In this document: positions 1 through 9,440 of the stretch, one piece after another | Layout of the letters: every line of letters starts with the position of its first letter | Numbering within the stretch: position 1 is the first letter of the stretch | NCBI GenBank assembly: GCA_963732155.1 | Contig: CAVSYB010000013.1 | Location: forward strand, 248,001-312,000 | Direction of reading: 5' to 3' | Source of the DNA: Roseiarcus sp963732155 | Lineage (GTDB): Bacteria > Pseudomonadota > Alphaproteobacteria > Rhizobiales > Beijerinckiaceae | Length of the DNA: 64,000 bases | Made by a program: the position numbers and the translations under genes | Notes under the pieces: generated by a model | Database searches by the model: none | What the model was told of the DNA's origin: nothing | Seen by the model: the letters and a program-made list of their open reading frames with translations, nothing else

Positions 1-493
1 CCAGCAGCAGCGCCAATTCCTCCATCCAGGCGATCGCCGGAACTCCCAGCGCCATGACCGCTCCGACCAGACAGATTTGCCAGGCGGAGATGTGGACGCC
101 CGCCGTGAAGGCGCCCAGCGCCAGCAGCATCAGGGTCGCGAGCCCGGTGGAGTCGGCGTTCATGACTTTCTGGACGCTGGCGAGCAGCACCAGGTTCATC
201 GCAGCGAGAAAGGCGAGCCAATGCAGCGCCTGCGTCCAGATCAGGCGCAGCCGGGCCTTCTCGTCCCCCGCCTGGGCCCATCCGGAGGCGATGCACGCCA
301 GGCAGATCACCGGCGCGAGGAACTCCCAATAGCCGACGATCGATTGCTTGGAATAGCTGGTGTAGGCGATGCCGAAAATCGCCAGCGCGAGGATCGTCGC
401 GTAAGGCGCTTCGCGGAGCCAGAAGCGCGTCCGCGACGAATGCGGCGGCGCGTCGGGCGCGACGCCGGCTCGCTGGTCGGCGGGGTTGCTCAT
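1..493 (-). CDS. multi-pass membrane protein, 3-prime end cut off by window edge
   Basis: The minus strand is open from an ATG at 493 to the window edge (164 codons, no stop). The protein starts MSNPADQRAG, has a short polar N-terminus, and then alternates hydrophobic stretches at about residues 32-46, 55-70, 90-108, 118-136 and 141-160. This is the pattern of an integral inner-membrane protein. I do not recognise a catalytic motif. It lies at the left edge of a surface-polysaccharide locus, so a role in polysaccharide handling is possible but only inferred from position. The missing C-terminus prevents a family call. Codon use resembles the other GC-rich genes here, which supports it being a real gene. 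Confidence 0.6.
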   Translation of the reverse strand, partial: MSNPADQRAGVAPDAPPHSSRTRFWLREAPYATILALAIFGIAYTSYSKQSIVGYWEFLAPVICLACIASGWAQAGDEKARLRLIWTQALHWLAFLAAMNLVLLASVQKVMNADSTGLATLMLLALGAFTAGVHISAWQICLVGAVMALGVPAIAWMEELALLL

Positions 494-659
494 GACGAAA
501 CCCTCGTTGGCGGCGTCCGCGCGCGCCTGGCGTTGCGGCCCGAACCGACCGCGCAATGCGCGCCGAGCCTATCCGCAAACGAGGCGGCCCGACAGCGCCT
601 ATCCGTCTGCGACGCGATCGATCGGACCGCCGTTGCGGCCAACGGGGCGGACGGCGTCG

Positions 660-1047
660 CCGGCCTGAACTCTTCCACCGCGGAAAAGCTCGCACCCATC
701 CTGCGCGACCGGGGCTTGGCTACATCCAACGTCGCCGTCGGGCGCGTCATCGGCGATCTCATCGGCCGCGGCGGCGTCCCGGCCGTCCCCGCCCTCATCG
801 GCAAGCTCGCCGCCAGGGGCCGAGCCAAAGGGCGTCCCCACGCCATCCGCAAGCCCAAGCCCGTCGCCTTCGAAAGCCCGGCGACGTCGTCCAGATCGAC
901 GCCTGCGCCGATCCGCCCATGCGCTTCGACAAAATCGCCGAGAGGGTCGACGCCTTCCAGCGCCTCCACAACCGCCGCAGGCTTCACGGAGCCCTTGTAG
1001 GAAGAACCCGGGCCCAAAACCTCTCAACCCGCCGAGCCAACGACTGA
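660..1047 (+). pseudogene. remnant of an IS481/integrase-type transposase
   Basis: Two plus-strand frames together read like the start and the end of a DDE integrase-core transposase. The first carries KLAPILRDRGLATSNVAVGR and a basic linker ending near PKPVAF. A one-base shift at the A run at 873-875 leads to the second frame, with KPGDVVQIDA. That frame then jumps straight to the family C-terminus (RFDKIAERVDAFQRLHNRR, then a stop at 1045-1047). About 100 residues that normally lie between VQID and the RFDKIAE segment are missing, including most of the catalytic core. The copy is therefore dead. No terminal inverted repeats could be assigned. Confidence 0.6.
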
Positions 1048-1269
1048 CCCCCGTCTCAGATGACGTGAGCCAGGAGACGCGTTTGAACTTGCGCCGAAGC
1101 AGCGTGATCGATTCTGAGGGCGTCCTCTGTCCGAGGAGGCGCCTGACGGGTTGGATTTCAGATGGCTTTTCCGATCCCTTCGACTTTTCTCGGGAGTTCG
1201 GGACTCATCCCGCTCCGCCAATCGCGCGAAGGCGCCGAGGCGCGTCCGTTCCCGACTTGGGCCCCGCGT

Positions 1270-3231
1270 TCATCGCGGGTCAGGAAGTCGGTCGAGGTAG
1301 CCCGGCACGGGATCGGACCGGTCCTTTGAATACCACGGATTGAATGCGGGGTCGTCAAAGACATCCGTGCGATAACGATCGTGCAGATCGCGCTGAGCGC
1401 GTCGGAAGCGCACAATGTTTTGAGGCGTTTCGTCGCTGCCGCGCGACGCCAATTCATGATGGATGAGAGTCGCAAACGGAGTCCACACGATGCGATAGCC
1501 TTGCTCGCCCGCCCGCAAACAGAAATCGATGTCATTGTAGGCGATCGGGAATATGTCCTCGTCGAACTCGCCGGTCCGATCCAGGCACTCGCGGGATATC
1601 AGCATACAGGCGCCGGTGACAGCCGATAGGGACTGGCGGACCAGCAAGCGTCCCATTGGACCCGCGCAATCCTCGTTCGCTTCCGCGTACCAATGGCCGA
1701 CCAACGTGCCGATATTCGGAACGGCGCCGAATCCAACGATGACGCCGGCATGCTGAATGCGCCGGTCCGGGTAAAGGAGCTTCGCTCCCACCACGCCAAC
1801 GCCGGGATAGTCGAAACAGCACACCATTTCCTTAAGCCAAGAAGGCTCGATAATCTCGACGTCGTTGTTCAAGAGCAGCACGTAACGGCCCTTCGCCAAG
1901 GCAATGCCGTGGTTGACGGCCCGCGAGAAGTTGAAAGGTTCTTTCTCGACGCGCGCGGTGAAGGTCACGCCGCTATTTTCGTATTCGTCGTAGAGCGCCA
2001 ATACGCGTTGGTCCTCCGATCCGTTGTCGATGACGATGATCTCGATGTTGGGATAGCTGGTATTTGTCAGGAGGCCCGCCAACACTTGCCTTATCAAAGG
2101 GTACGAGTCACGGTTTGGAATAATGACCGACACCAGGGGCCAGTCGCGACCGCCGAGATCGAAGCGAATCCGGTGCAGATTGGGCGATAAGGCCTGCTCC
2201 GTCGAGAGCGCGGCGCGTCCGCCGGCGTAATGTTCGCTGAGGGCGCGACGGGCGCTTTGGGTCGCAGCATCCAGAAAAACCGCCGAAAAGTTCGAACCGT
2301 GCTGGCGCCAGACGTAAGCGGGATAGGGGACATGGATAATCTCGTCGGAAGCGAGCCCCGCCGTATAGCGAAGCACGAGATCGTAGTCCTGTGACCCTTG
2401 AAAACCTTCCCGCAACCCGCCGATCCGGAGCAGGCGATCTCGCCGGTAGACGGAGAGGTGGTTGACGTAGTTCACTCCGGACAACAGCACGGGATCCCAC
2501 GCCGGCTTCAGAAAAAAGCCGACCGGCCGCAGCGCAGCGTTGGCGATCAATTCGTCGGTGTAGAGAAATTGACATTCAGGCGCCTTGGCCAAAGCGGCCG
2601 CGATTCGCGAAACGGCGTACGGCGCCAGGACGTCGTCGTGGTCGAGCAAGCCAATCCAGGTTCCCGCAGATCGCGCAAGGCCTGCATTGGTCGCCGAAGC
2701 GATGCCGCGGTTAAGCTCGTTGCGCAGGACCAGCACGCGGGGGCCATGCGCGCATTGAGCAAGCCATTGCACGGTTTCGGGGGACGTCGACCCATCGTCG
2801 CTTAGAATCAACTCTGAATATTCGCGCTGCTTCATAAATGAGGCGAGCAGATCGTCAAGATGTCCGGGCTTGGCGTTGAATACAGGCACAATAAATGAAA
2901 TCAAAGGCCCCAGCGCGGCGGGCCTCAATGCTTCTACGGTCAATTCCGCGGCCGAAGCCAGCGCGACCATGTGCGCGAATTTCGAAGCGACGCTACGGTT
3001 CTGGTTGAGGTTTCGAAGGAATATCAGCACGCGTCGCGCGCCCATTCTTCGCGCGACGCGGCGTAAGAGGGGAAATTGCCGCGACAGTGAACTCAGTTTC
3101 GAAAGTAGGCTTCGCATTGGCGCTCCGTACGACCACATTGAGCGTCGATGTTCATGCTTCAACACTGACGCCCGTCGGTAGTCAACTATGACGAAATTCG
3201 TGGGCGCAGGCTTTGGCATTCGTCGATGCAT
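1270..3231 (-). CDS. two-domain family 2 glycosyltransferase
   Basis: 653-residue protein with two consecutive GT-A (GT2) domains. The first begins with ISFIVPVFNAKPGHLDDLL, has DDGST, and has a metal-site-like LLDHDD. The second begins VSVIIPNRDSYPL, has VIDNGSEDQ and LLLNNDVEI, and continues with a GVVGAKLLYPDRRIQHAG segment typical of O-antigen and cell-wall polysaccharide transferases. Such tandem enzymes build repeating surface glycans in the cytoplasm from nucleotide sugars. An ATG at 3231 is preceded by AAGGGAGAA about 13 bases upstream; starts at 3264 or 3117 are also possible. Neighbours are a polysaccharide ABC exporter and dTDP-sugar genes on the same strand, which supports a capsule or O-antigen role. 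The sugar specificity cannot be read. Confidence 0.85.
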   Translation of the reverse strand: MHRRMPKPAPTNFVIVDYRRASVLKHEHRRSMWSYGAPMRSLLSKLSSLSRQFPLLRRVARRMGARRVLIFLRNLNQNRSVASKFAHMVALASAAELTVEALRPAALGPLISFIVPVFNAKPGHLDDLLASFMKQREYSELILSDDGSTSPETVQWLAQCAHGPRVLVLRNELNRGIASATNAGLARSAGTWIGLLDHDDVLAPYAVSRIAAALAKAPECQFLYTDELIANAALRPVGFFLKPAWDPVLLSGVNYVNHLSVYRRDRLLRIGGLREGFQGSQDYDLVLRYTAGLASDEIIHVPYPAYVWRQHGSNFSAVFLDAATQSARRALSEHYAGGRAALSTEQALSPNLHRIRFDLGGRDWPLVSVIIPNRDSYPLIRQVLAGLLTNTSYPNIEIIVIDNGSEDQRVLALYDEYENSGVTFTARVEKEPFNFSRAVNHGIALAKGRYVLLLNNDVEIIEPSWLKEMVCCFDYPGVGVVGAKLLYPDRRIQHAGVIVGFGAVPNIGTLVGHWYAEANEDCAGPMGRLLVRQSLSAVTGACMLISRECLDRTGEFDEDIFPIAYNDIDFCLRAGEQGYRIVWTPFATLIHHELASRGSDETPQNIVRFRRAQRDLHDRYRTDVFDDPAFNPWYSKDRSDPVPGYLDRLPDPR

Positions 3232-3523
3232 GTTTAATCGTCGTTCTCCCTTACATCTCGGCATGACAAGATCGATCTGCGTCGACCATGCATGATCGCT
3301 CTCCTTTGATCAGCCGCCGCCGCGCGCCGCATCGCGAAGGGACATTTCGTCGCGAGCGAGAGCGACGGTCTCGCAGGCGTCCGGGCAGTCGGCAACGGCG
3401 CATTCGACCTGCGCCCTCTTCGGTGATCGGTGAGCGGCCATCGCATACGGCGGTCAACGCCGCCGCCCGATCAACTGCCTTCGCTTAGATCACGGACAAT
3501 CGCTTCACGCGCCGTCAATCGGT

Positions 3524-4231
3524 TCACGGCGGCTCCACCAACCGTCCATGCTCGAGTCTGCAGATTTTGTTGCACAAGCTTTGGATGAGCTCCGGCGAGT
3601 GCGACGCCAAAACGAAAATGCTCGATTTCTCAATGAAATTGTTCATGCGAGTGCGCGCTTTCGCCTGAAACTCGGCGTCCCCGGCGCCGATGACCTCGTC
3701 GACCAACAAAATTTCAGGGTGCGCCGCTGTCGCGACCGCGAATGTCAATCGCGTTTGCATGCCGGCGGAATAAGTTCGGACCGGGAGAGACAAGAAGTTC
3801 CCCAATTCGGTGAATTCCTCGATGTCGGGGATAGCCGCCTCCGCTTCGGCCAGTTTCTTGCCGAGCAGCATGGACATTCTGACTATGTTTTCATAGCCGG
3901 ATAGCTCGGGATCGACGCCGGCGCCCAGACCAAAGAACGACGAAACCCGGCCTTCCACGGACAGGCGGCCCTTGGCTGGCTTGAAGATTCCCGCCATCGT
4001 GCGCAGCAAGGTCGTCTTGCCGGAACCATTGTGCCCAACCAGGCCGAGCCGGTCGCCGTCCTTAAGATCAAGCGTGACTCCGTCCAGCGCCATAACCGTT
4101 ACGATCCCTCCGTCGCGCCGCGCCATGCGCCCGCCCGTGGAGATCGAAACAAGCTGATTGCGCAGCGACATGCTGCTCGCATTGTAAATGGGATACTCGA
4201 CCGTGATGTCTTCGAGATGAATTCTGGCCAT
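3524..4231 (-). CDS. polysaccharide ABC exporter, ATP-binding subunit (Wzt/KpsT/TagH-like)
   Basis: 235-residue ATPase with Walker A GHNGSGKTT, a degenerate signature YSAGMQTRL, Walker B EILLVDEVIGAGD and the switch histidine in ASHS. YSAGM and DEVIGAGD are typical of ATPases that drive export of lipid-linked polysaccharide or teichoic acid. The protein stops soon after the H-loop and lacks the C-terminal glycan-binding domain found in the long Wzt type, so it resembles KpsT-like short forms. ATG at 4231 gives MARIHLEDITVEYP; an open frame continues upstream but overlaps the permease gene. The partner permease ends at 4249, 17 bases upstream, so the two are almost certainly co-transcribed. 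Confidence 0.9.
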   Translation of the reverse strand: MARIHLEDITVEYPIYNASSMSLRNQLVSISTGGRMARRDGGIVTVMALDGVTLDLKDGDRLGLVGHNGSGKTTLLRTMAGIFKPAKGRLSVEGRVSSFFGLGAGVDPELSGYENIVRMSMLLGKKLAEAEAAIPDIEEFTELGNFLSLPVRTYSAGMQTRLTFAVATAAHPEILLVDEVIGAGDAEFQAKARTRMNNFIEKSSIFVLASHSPELIQSLCNKICRLEHGRLVEPP

Positions 4232-4248
4232 GTCGGCTATGCGATCCC

Positions 4249-5028
4249 TCAGATCCAGTACGGCAGACGATGGCGCTTGCGCGCGGTCAGCCAGAGAGCC
4301 GCGGCCCAACCGGCGACAGTCACCGCCAAAGCAAAGAGATAAATTCCGACGCTCGGAACGACCCCCAACACGGGGTCCCTGATGAGTCCAATCCAGTAGC
4401 CGATCGGATTCAGAGCCATAATCGGCTCCATCGCGCCGAGTTGGCGGGCGTGGTAGATGACAGGACTCAGGAAAAACAGGATCGGCAAGAAAGCCACCAC
4501 GAGCGGCTCGACGTCGCGAAAGCGGGCGCCGACATATCCGAGGATCTGCACGACCCACAGCAAGTTAAAGATGACGAGGATCAGCCCGGGTATCGCCAAC
4601 AGCGCCAAGAGCGACGCGTGCCGCGGAAAAATCGCCAGGACCACGATGAATACGATGATGTTGTGGAAGAGGTTTACGAGCTGTCTGAGGATCAACTGCG
4701 TCGAAACGAAGAATGACGGAAGATTGATGTCCTTGATTTGACTGGCTTGACGATAAAAGACGGCGGGACCTTCCGCCAGGCATCCTGAGATCAATTGCCA
4801 TACGATGAGGCCGATCGTGAGCGAGGGAATGAACTCCGCGCGGTCGACCCGCAGCAAAACGCTCCATACAAGTCCCAATCCGACCACCCCGACCATTGTG
4901 CTGAGCACCAGCCAGAACGGTCCCAGAAAGCTTCTCCGGTAGCGCGCCTTCGTGTCGCTCCATGCGAAATAGACGGCAAGCCGCAATCGTTCGATGGCTC
5001 CAACGAGGTCGCGCCAGCCGATTTCCAT
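4249..5028 (-). CDS. polysaccharide ABC exporter, ABC-2 permease subunit (Wzm-like)
   Basis: 259-residue membrane protein with about six hydrophobic segments and the ABC-2 signature near the N-terminus (FAWSDTKARYRRSFLGPFW). This is the family that includes Wzm, KpsM and TagG. With the ATPase encoded immediately downstream it should move a finished lipid-linked polysaccharide across the inner membrane. The segment YRRSFLGPFWLVLS is highly typical. The gene lies in a minus-strand cluster with GT2 transferases and rfb genes, which fits ABC-dependent O-antigen or capsule export. Start ATG at 5028 gives MEIGWRDLVGAIERLRLAVY. Confidence 0.9.
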   Translation of the reverse strand: MEIGWRDLVGAIERLRLAVYFAWSDTKARYRRSFLGPFWLVLSTMVGVVGLGLVWSVLLRVDRAEFIPSLTIGLIVWQLISGCLAEGPAVFYRQASQIKDINLPSFFVSTQLILRQLVNLFHNIIVFIVVLAIFPRHASLLALLAIPGLILVIFNLLWVVQILGYVGARFRDVEPLVVAFLPILFFLSPVIYHARQLGAMEPIMALNPIGYWIGLIRDPVLGVVPSVGIYLFALAVTVAGWAAALWLTARKRHRLPYWI

Positions 5029-5307
5029 TAAACTCTCGATCTGTTCGCTTCAATTTGGTCATTCGCCGCAGGTCGGTCTTCAGCGCGCTCCCGAGCCAGG
5101 GCGGTCCGCGCCGGCGCTCAGTCGCGGCGGGCGATCTTTAATTCAAACGAGCCCGCCGCGCCACACCGATCGCCTGGATGAAAGGGCGCGCAGTCCGGCA
5201 GCCTTCGCATGGCGCCCGGGCCCGCCCGACGCGCTCGGCGCCGTCTTCGGCGCCTGCAAAGGTGAACGCAAATCCGCCCTCCGGCGTTCGAAACCGCAGC
5301 GCGCAAT

Positions 5308-6063
5308 TCAGTTCGGCGCCGCAGGTTTGCGAACGCTCACGACTTGACCCGCGCGGACGTGATAGACGAAGCGCAGCAGCGGATCGGCCAGACGAGGAAC
5401 GGCGCTCTGTCGGTCGCCGAGCCTTGTGCGCATGTAATCGACCGCAATATCCTCCACTGGCGACCCAAAGGTCCCTTCGAGCGCCTTCCAGACGCGCGAA
5501 AAAGGATAGTAGAAGCACGCCTCGTCGAGCGCCGTTTCCACCATCGCGATCCACTGCGCGCGGGTCAGCTCGCCCCGACCGAGGCCGAAACCGAGGCGAT
5601 GGCAGAGGCTGAAATAGGCGTGGCGCGAAGCGCTTCCGGCTTTCAATCGGTGTGCGAAATAGAGTCCGACATGGCCCTCGTACCAAGTCTCGACCACCGG
5701 GAACGCCGCGATGAAACAACCACCCGGACGCAGCAGGCGAAAAACGTCGGCGATCAGGCGCTCGGGATCCCGCACATGCTCGAGCACCTGATTGGACATC
5801 ACCAGATCAAAATGCCCATCGGGAAAATCGGCGCGCTGGTCGATGATCCGGAAGACGCGGTCCTTGACCGCGGGCTGAATGGCATCCCCCAACGCGGAAT
5901 AATATCCGGCGAAGACGTCGGCGCCCCACATGTCGAGTCCGGCCGCAAGCCCGCGCGCGACCGTGTCCCCTGCGCCGCAGCCGTAATCGAGCGAACGCCC
6001 GCCCACCCGTTTTGCGTGGCCGACAAAATAACGATAATTGAAGGGGGTTCGTTCGTCTGACAT
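5308..6063 (-). CDS. class I SAM-dependent methyltransferase
   Basis: About 251 residues from ATG 6063 (MSDERTPFNYRYF). The SAM-binding motif I is SLDYGCGAGDTV, motif II-like WGADVFAG follows, and the motif IV/V region reads FDLVMSNQVLEHVRDPERL, followed by LRPGGCFIAAFP. This is the UbiE/Methyltransf_11 type fold. A longer frame opens to 6168, but the coding signal begins near 6063. Its setting between the polysaccharide exporter and rfbA suggests that it methylates a surface sugar or glycan terminus, but the substrate is not shown by the sequence. The C-terminal third, after about residue 170, is not recognisable to me. Confidence 0.8.
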   Translation of the reverse strand: MSDERTPFNYRYFVGHAKRVGGRSLDYGCGAGDTVARGLAAGLDMWGADVFAGYYSALGDAIQPAVKDRVFRIIDQRADFPDGHFDLVMSNQVLEHVRDPERLIADVFRLLRPGGCFIAAFPVVETWYEGHVGLYFAHRLKAGSASRHAYFSLCHRLGFGLGRGELTRAQWIAMVETALDEACFYYPFSRVWKALEGTFGSPVEDIAVDYMRTRLGDRQSAVPRLADPLLRFVYHVRAGQVVSVRKPAAPN

Positions 6064-6367
6064 TTCACTTGGAGAGCGGGCTCGCGGGCGATCGTCTCTC
6101 CTGTCGACCATCCGGAGCGTCGGCGGTTCGCTTGCGCACTCTCTAGCATCCCCCACAACTTGCGCCAATCGCCAAATTTCGCGAGGTCGATGGGCGCCAG
6201 GGGCGCCGGCGAAGTCAGACCCCGGCGCTCTCGGCCGACGACTTAGACATATTGAAGATTAGTCGGCGCCGCGAAAGCGACGAGGCGCCGCTTTCGTTTC
6301 CGCCCCCGCCTCTATCCCGGTCGGGGCGTTATTGAAACTCTTGCCATCCGCCGTGGCGGCGGCCTAT
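6064..6367. other. intergenic, with possible rfbA terminator hairpin
   Basis: 304 bases between the rfbA stop and the methyltransferase start, with no credible gene. An inverted repeat CGGCGCC (6264-6270) and GGCGCCG (6284-6290) lies about 80 bases downstream of rfbA on its strand and could slow or stop transcription. It is not followed by a clear T run. Confidence 0.35.
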
Positions 6368-7243
6368 TCATCGCAGCGCGTTGCTGGCGACGGCCATGAG
6401 GTATCGCCCGTAATCGCTCTTGGCGAGCGCGCGGCCGAGGTCCATCAGTTGATCGGAATTTATGAAGCCCTGCTCGAAGGCGATCTCCTCGGGGCAGCAG
6501 ACGCGCAAGCCTTGGCGCTTCTCCATGGCGCGAACGAAATTCGTCGCGTCGGTCAGGGCGTCCGGCGTGCCGGTGTCCAGCCAGGCAATGCCGCGGCCGA
6601 GTTGTTCGACCCGAAGCTGACCCATTTCCAGATAGACCCGATTGACGTCCGTGATCTCGAGCTCGCCGCGAGCGGACGGCCTGATCGTCGCGGCGATGTC
6701 GACGACTTGCTTGTCGTAGAAATAAAGGCCGGTGACCGCCCAATGCGATTTCGGCGTTTTTGGCTTCTCCTCGATGCTGATCGCGCGTTTCCGGTCGTCG
6801 AACTCCACCACGCCGTAGCGCTCGGGATCGACGACGCGATATCCGAACACCGTCGCGCCGACCGTCTGATTGCGCGCCGTCTCCAACAGAGGTCCGAGCC
6901 CGCCGCCGTAGAAGATATTGTCGCCCAAGACGAGCGCGGAAGGGCCGCCGCGAACGAAGTCCGCGCCGATCGTGAAGGCCTGGCCGAGGCCTTCGGGGCG
7001 CGGTTGTTCGGCAAAGCTGATCGACAGGCCCCAGCGCGCGCCGTCGCCGAGCAGACGGCGAAAGGTCGGCAGGTCTTGGGGGGTCGAAATGACCAGGATT
7101 TCGCGGATTCTCGCCTGCAACAATACCGACAGAGGATAGTAGATCATCGGCTTGTCGTAGACCGCCAGGAGCTGCTTTGAGGTCACCATGGTCATCGGAT
7201 GCAATCGGGTGCCGCTGCCGCCGGCCAGAATGATGCCCTTCAT
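6368..7243 (-). CDS. rfbA: glucose-1-phosphate thymidylyltransferase
   Basis: 291 residues. Forms dTDP-glucose from dTTP and glucose 1-phosphate, the first step of the dTDP-rhamnose pathway in the cytoplasm. The N-terminus MKGIILAGGSGTRLHP is the nucleotide-binding signature, followed by SKQLLAVYDKPMIYYPLS, EQPRPEGLGQA, LVLGDNIFYG and SIEEKPKTPKS, all diagnostic of RmlA/RfbA. Length matches the family. The rfbB gene lies 139 bases upstream on the same strand. No rfbC or rfbD is in the window, so the rest of the dTDP-rhamnose pathway must be elsewhere, or another dTDP-sugar is made. The RgpF-like gene nearby favours rhamnose. Confidence 0.96.
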   Translation of the reverse strand: MKGIILAGGSGTRLHPMTMVTSKQLLAVYDKPMIYYPLSVLLQARIREILVISTPQDLPTFRRLLGDGARWGLSISFAEQPRPEGLGQAFTIGADFVRGGPSALVLGDNIFYGGGLGPLLETARNQTVGATVFGYRVVDPERYGVVEFDDRKRAISIEEKPKTPKSHWAVTGLYFYDKQVVDIAATIRPSARGELEITDVNRVYLEMGQLRVEQLGRGIAWLDTGTPDALTDATNFVRAMEKRQGLRVCCPEEIAFEQGFINSDQLMDLGRALAKSDYGRYLMAVASNALR

Positions 7244-7382
7244 GACAGGATTTCCTCGTGCGATTCGTTGGCTGCGCGGCTGACCCGATCAGCGTTCAGG
7301 GTTCACACGCCCGCCGGCCACAGCGCCGCCGGGGATCGCGCCCTCGCGCCCTGCGATGAAAATGCGGCGCGCCGGCAAACCA

Positions 7383-8435
7383 CTATGCCGGAACCAGGCC
7401 AAGCCGCTCCCCGGCATAGACGGTCTCGCGCAGGGGACGCCACCACCACTCGTTCTCAAGGTACCATCTGATTGTCTTCTCGATCCCTGTGTCGAAGGAC
7501 TCGGCCGCCCGCCAGCCAAGGTCGGCCTCGAGCTTGGTCGCGTCGATCGCATAGCGCGTATCGTGTCCCGGCCGGTCGGCGACAAACGAAATCAGCCGGT
7601 CGTGAGGCAGACCGTCGGGCCGCAGATCATCGAGGATGGCGCAGATTCGCTTCACGACGTCGATGTTGCGCCGCTCGTTGCGGCCGCCGACGTTGTATTT
7701 TTCGCCGATGCGCCCTCGGGTGAGTATCGTGAACAGCGCCCGCGCGTGATCGTCGACATACAGCCAGTCGCGGACGTTCGAGCCGTCGCCGTATACCGAT
7801 ATCGGCTTGCCGTGCAGCGCGTTGAGGATGGCGAGCGGGATCAGCTTTTCTGGAAAGTGGAACGGGCCGTAATTGTTCGAGCAATTCGAGATGACGACGG
7901 GAAAGCCGTAGGTGCGCGCCCAGGCGCTCGCCAAATGATCCGCCGCGGCCTTGGAGGCCGAATAGGGCGAGCTTGGGTCATAGGGGGTGACCTCGCTGAA
8001 AAGACCGTCCTTTCCCAGCGAGCCGTAGACCTCGTCGGTCGACACATGAAGAAAACGAAAGGCGTCCCTGCGCGCGCCGTCGAGGCCCAGCCAATAGGCC
8101 CGCGATGTCTCCAGGAGAATAAAGGCGCCGACGATGTTGGTGTTGATGAACGCGGCCGAGTCCACGATCGAGCGATCGACATGACTCTCGGCGGCCAGAT
8201 GAATCACGCCGTCGGGCTGAAACTGCTCGAAAAGATCGATCATCGCCGCGCGGTCGCAAATGTCCGCCTTGGCGAAGCGATAGCCGGGGTGGTTGTTGAT
8301 CGAATTCAGAGAAGCGGAATTGCCGGCATAGGTGAGTTTGTCGATATTCAGGACATCATGACCGAGTACGGCGACAAGGAGACGGCACACTGCTGATCCG
8401 ATGAAACCCGCGCCGCCCGTTACGATAACCCGCAT
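7383..8435 (-). CDS. rfbB: dTDP-glucose 4,6-dehydratase
   Basis: 350 residues. Converts dTDP-glucose to dTDP-4-keto-6-deoxyglucose using bound NAD. The Rossmann motif GGAGFIGS is at residues 7-14. The active site STDEVYGSLG contains the catalytic Asp-Glu pair, and YSASKAAADHL gives the Tyr-x3-Lys of extended short-chain dehydrogenases. NNYGPFHFPEKLIPL and the C-terminal DRPGHDTRYAID are specific to RmlB. The gene is upstream of rfbA in the same minus-strand unit. The start MRVIVTGGAGFIG is certain because the nucleotide-binding strand begins at residue 2. Confidence 0.96.
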   Translation of the reverse strand: MRVIVTGGAGFIGSAVCRLLVAVLGHDVLNIDKLTYAGNSASLNSINNHPGYRFAKADICDRAAMIDLFEQFQPDGVIHLAAESHVDRSIVDSAAFINTNIVGAFILLETSRAYWLGLDGARRDAFRFLHVSTDEVYGSLGKDGLFSEVTPYDPSSPYSASKAAADHLASAWARTYGFPVVISNCSNNYGPFHFPEKLIPLAILNALHGKPISVYGDGSNVRDWLYVDDHARALFTILTRGRIGEKYNVGGRNERRNIDVVKRICAILDDLRPDGLPHDRLISFVADRPGHDTRYAIDATKLEADLGWRAAESFDTGIEKTIRWYLENEWWWRPLRETVYAGERLGLVPA

Positions 8436-8549
8436 CGATGGTGATCTCCCTGGGGCAGGTCGTCCGCGGCCCGCGCCAATGCGTCGCCCGGCTTATTAGG
8501 TGAAAACGAGTCCGATGTCACGCCGCCGGCGTGCGCTGCAAGCGCGCCG

Positions 8550-9440
8550 CTAGAAGTTCCATTGCTGTTCGGGGCTGCCATTGCACTTTCGCGCCTCGAT
8601 GGGCGTGCCGTTTTCAGTATTGCCGTCCGGAAGGTCCATGCACTTCCCGCCCTTCCCCACGATGGCGCCGTTCTCGACGCTCCATTTTTGCTCCGCCGCT
8701 CCGGCGACGCAGGTCCGGATTTCGAGAACCGCCCCGTCAGGAGCATCGCCGTTCGGAATCCCGATGCACTTCCCGTCCTTGCCTATGATCGCCCCGTCCC
8801 TCAGCGTCCATTCTTGTTCGTCAGTGGCGTCGCAATCGTAGTAGTTGAGCTTGGCTCCCTCCTCCGTCGCCCCATTGGGGATGTCGACGCACCTATTGTC
8901 CATGCCCCGTATCTCACCCATGCGGGCCGTCAGCCTGGCCGCGAGGCGCAGTTCGATTTCGTCCGCCAGCGATTTGGCGAGTTTGATCTCGGCGTCGCGC
9001 TCCGCGCGCAGGTTTGCGAAACGCTCCTCCGTGCGGTCATAGACCGCCACCGCGGTCGCCTCGCCGGTCACGACCGCGTCTCCCCCTCCGGTGGGGGTCA
9101 GCGTGTACTTGGCGATGCCGGTCACCGTCGCGGCGTTCGCCACCTGGATCTGCGAGCTCACCGTCGGCGTCTCGCTCTCAATCGTCGTCGTGACGGCCAG
9201 CCGGTATTTGGGCGGCGGGGCGGCGCCGGTGCCGTTGAGATCCAGGATCAAATCATTGCCGAGATAATGGCCGATTCGATCCTTGATCGGGTCGACCGCG
9301 ATCGCGCGCATATCGGCGGTCAGCCCGGGGTGGGCGGCCTCGCCGTAAAGCGGTTGAAAGCAGCCTCCCGCAGAAAGCGCCGCCAACAGAACCGCGGACG
9401 CCCGCCAATTCTGCGGCAACTTGGTCTCAGATAACCACAT
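8550..9440 (-). CDS. LptE-like lipoprotein fused to a ricin-type beta-trefoil lectin domain
   Basis: 296 residues from ATG 9440, which has GAGG seven bases upstream. Residues 1-27 form a lipoprotein signal ending at Cys27 (LSAGGC), followed by FQPLYGEA, the hallmark N-terminus of alphaproteobacterial LptE, the outer-membrane LPS-assembly lipoprotein. Residues about 28-172 keep the LptE-like pattern (MRAIAVDPIKDRIG, LAVTT, GIAKYTL, AVYDRTEERFANLRAERDAE). At residue 175 the sequence changes to GEIRGMDNRCVDIPNG and a three-lobed ricin-B domain with EQEW (208), EQKW (250) and EQQW (291). The normal lptE gene sits between leuS and holA, so this is probably a second, specialised copy. The lectin part resembles the protein encoded just upstream (9952-10383), including the GEIRG junction, which suggests fusion after duplication. 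Confidence 0.8.
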   Translation of the reverse strand: MWLSETKLPQNWRASAVLLAALSAGGCFQPLYGEAAHPGLTADMRAIAVDPIKDRIGHYLGNDLILDLNGTGAAPPPKYRLAVTTTIESETPTVSSQIQVANAATVTGIAKYTLTPTGGGDAVVTGEATAVAVYDRTEERFANLRAERDAEIKLAKSLADEIELRLAARLTARMGEIRGMDNRCVDIPNGATEEGAKLNYYDCDATDEQEWTLRDGAIIGKDGKCIGIPNGDAPDGAVLEIRTCVAGAAEQKWSVENGAIVGKGGKCMDLPDGNTENGTPIEARKCNGSPEQQWNF

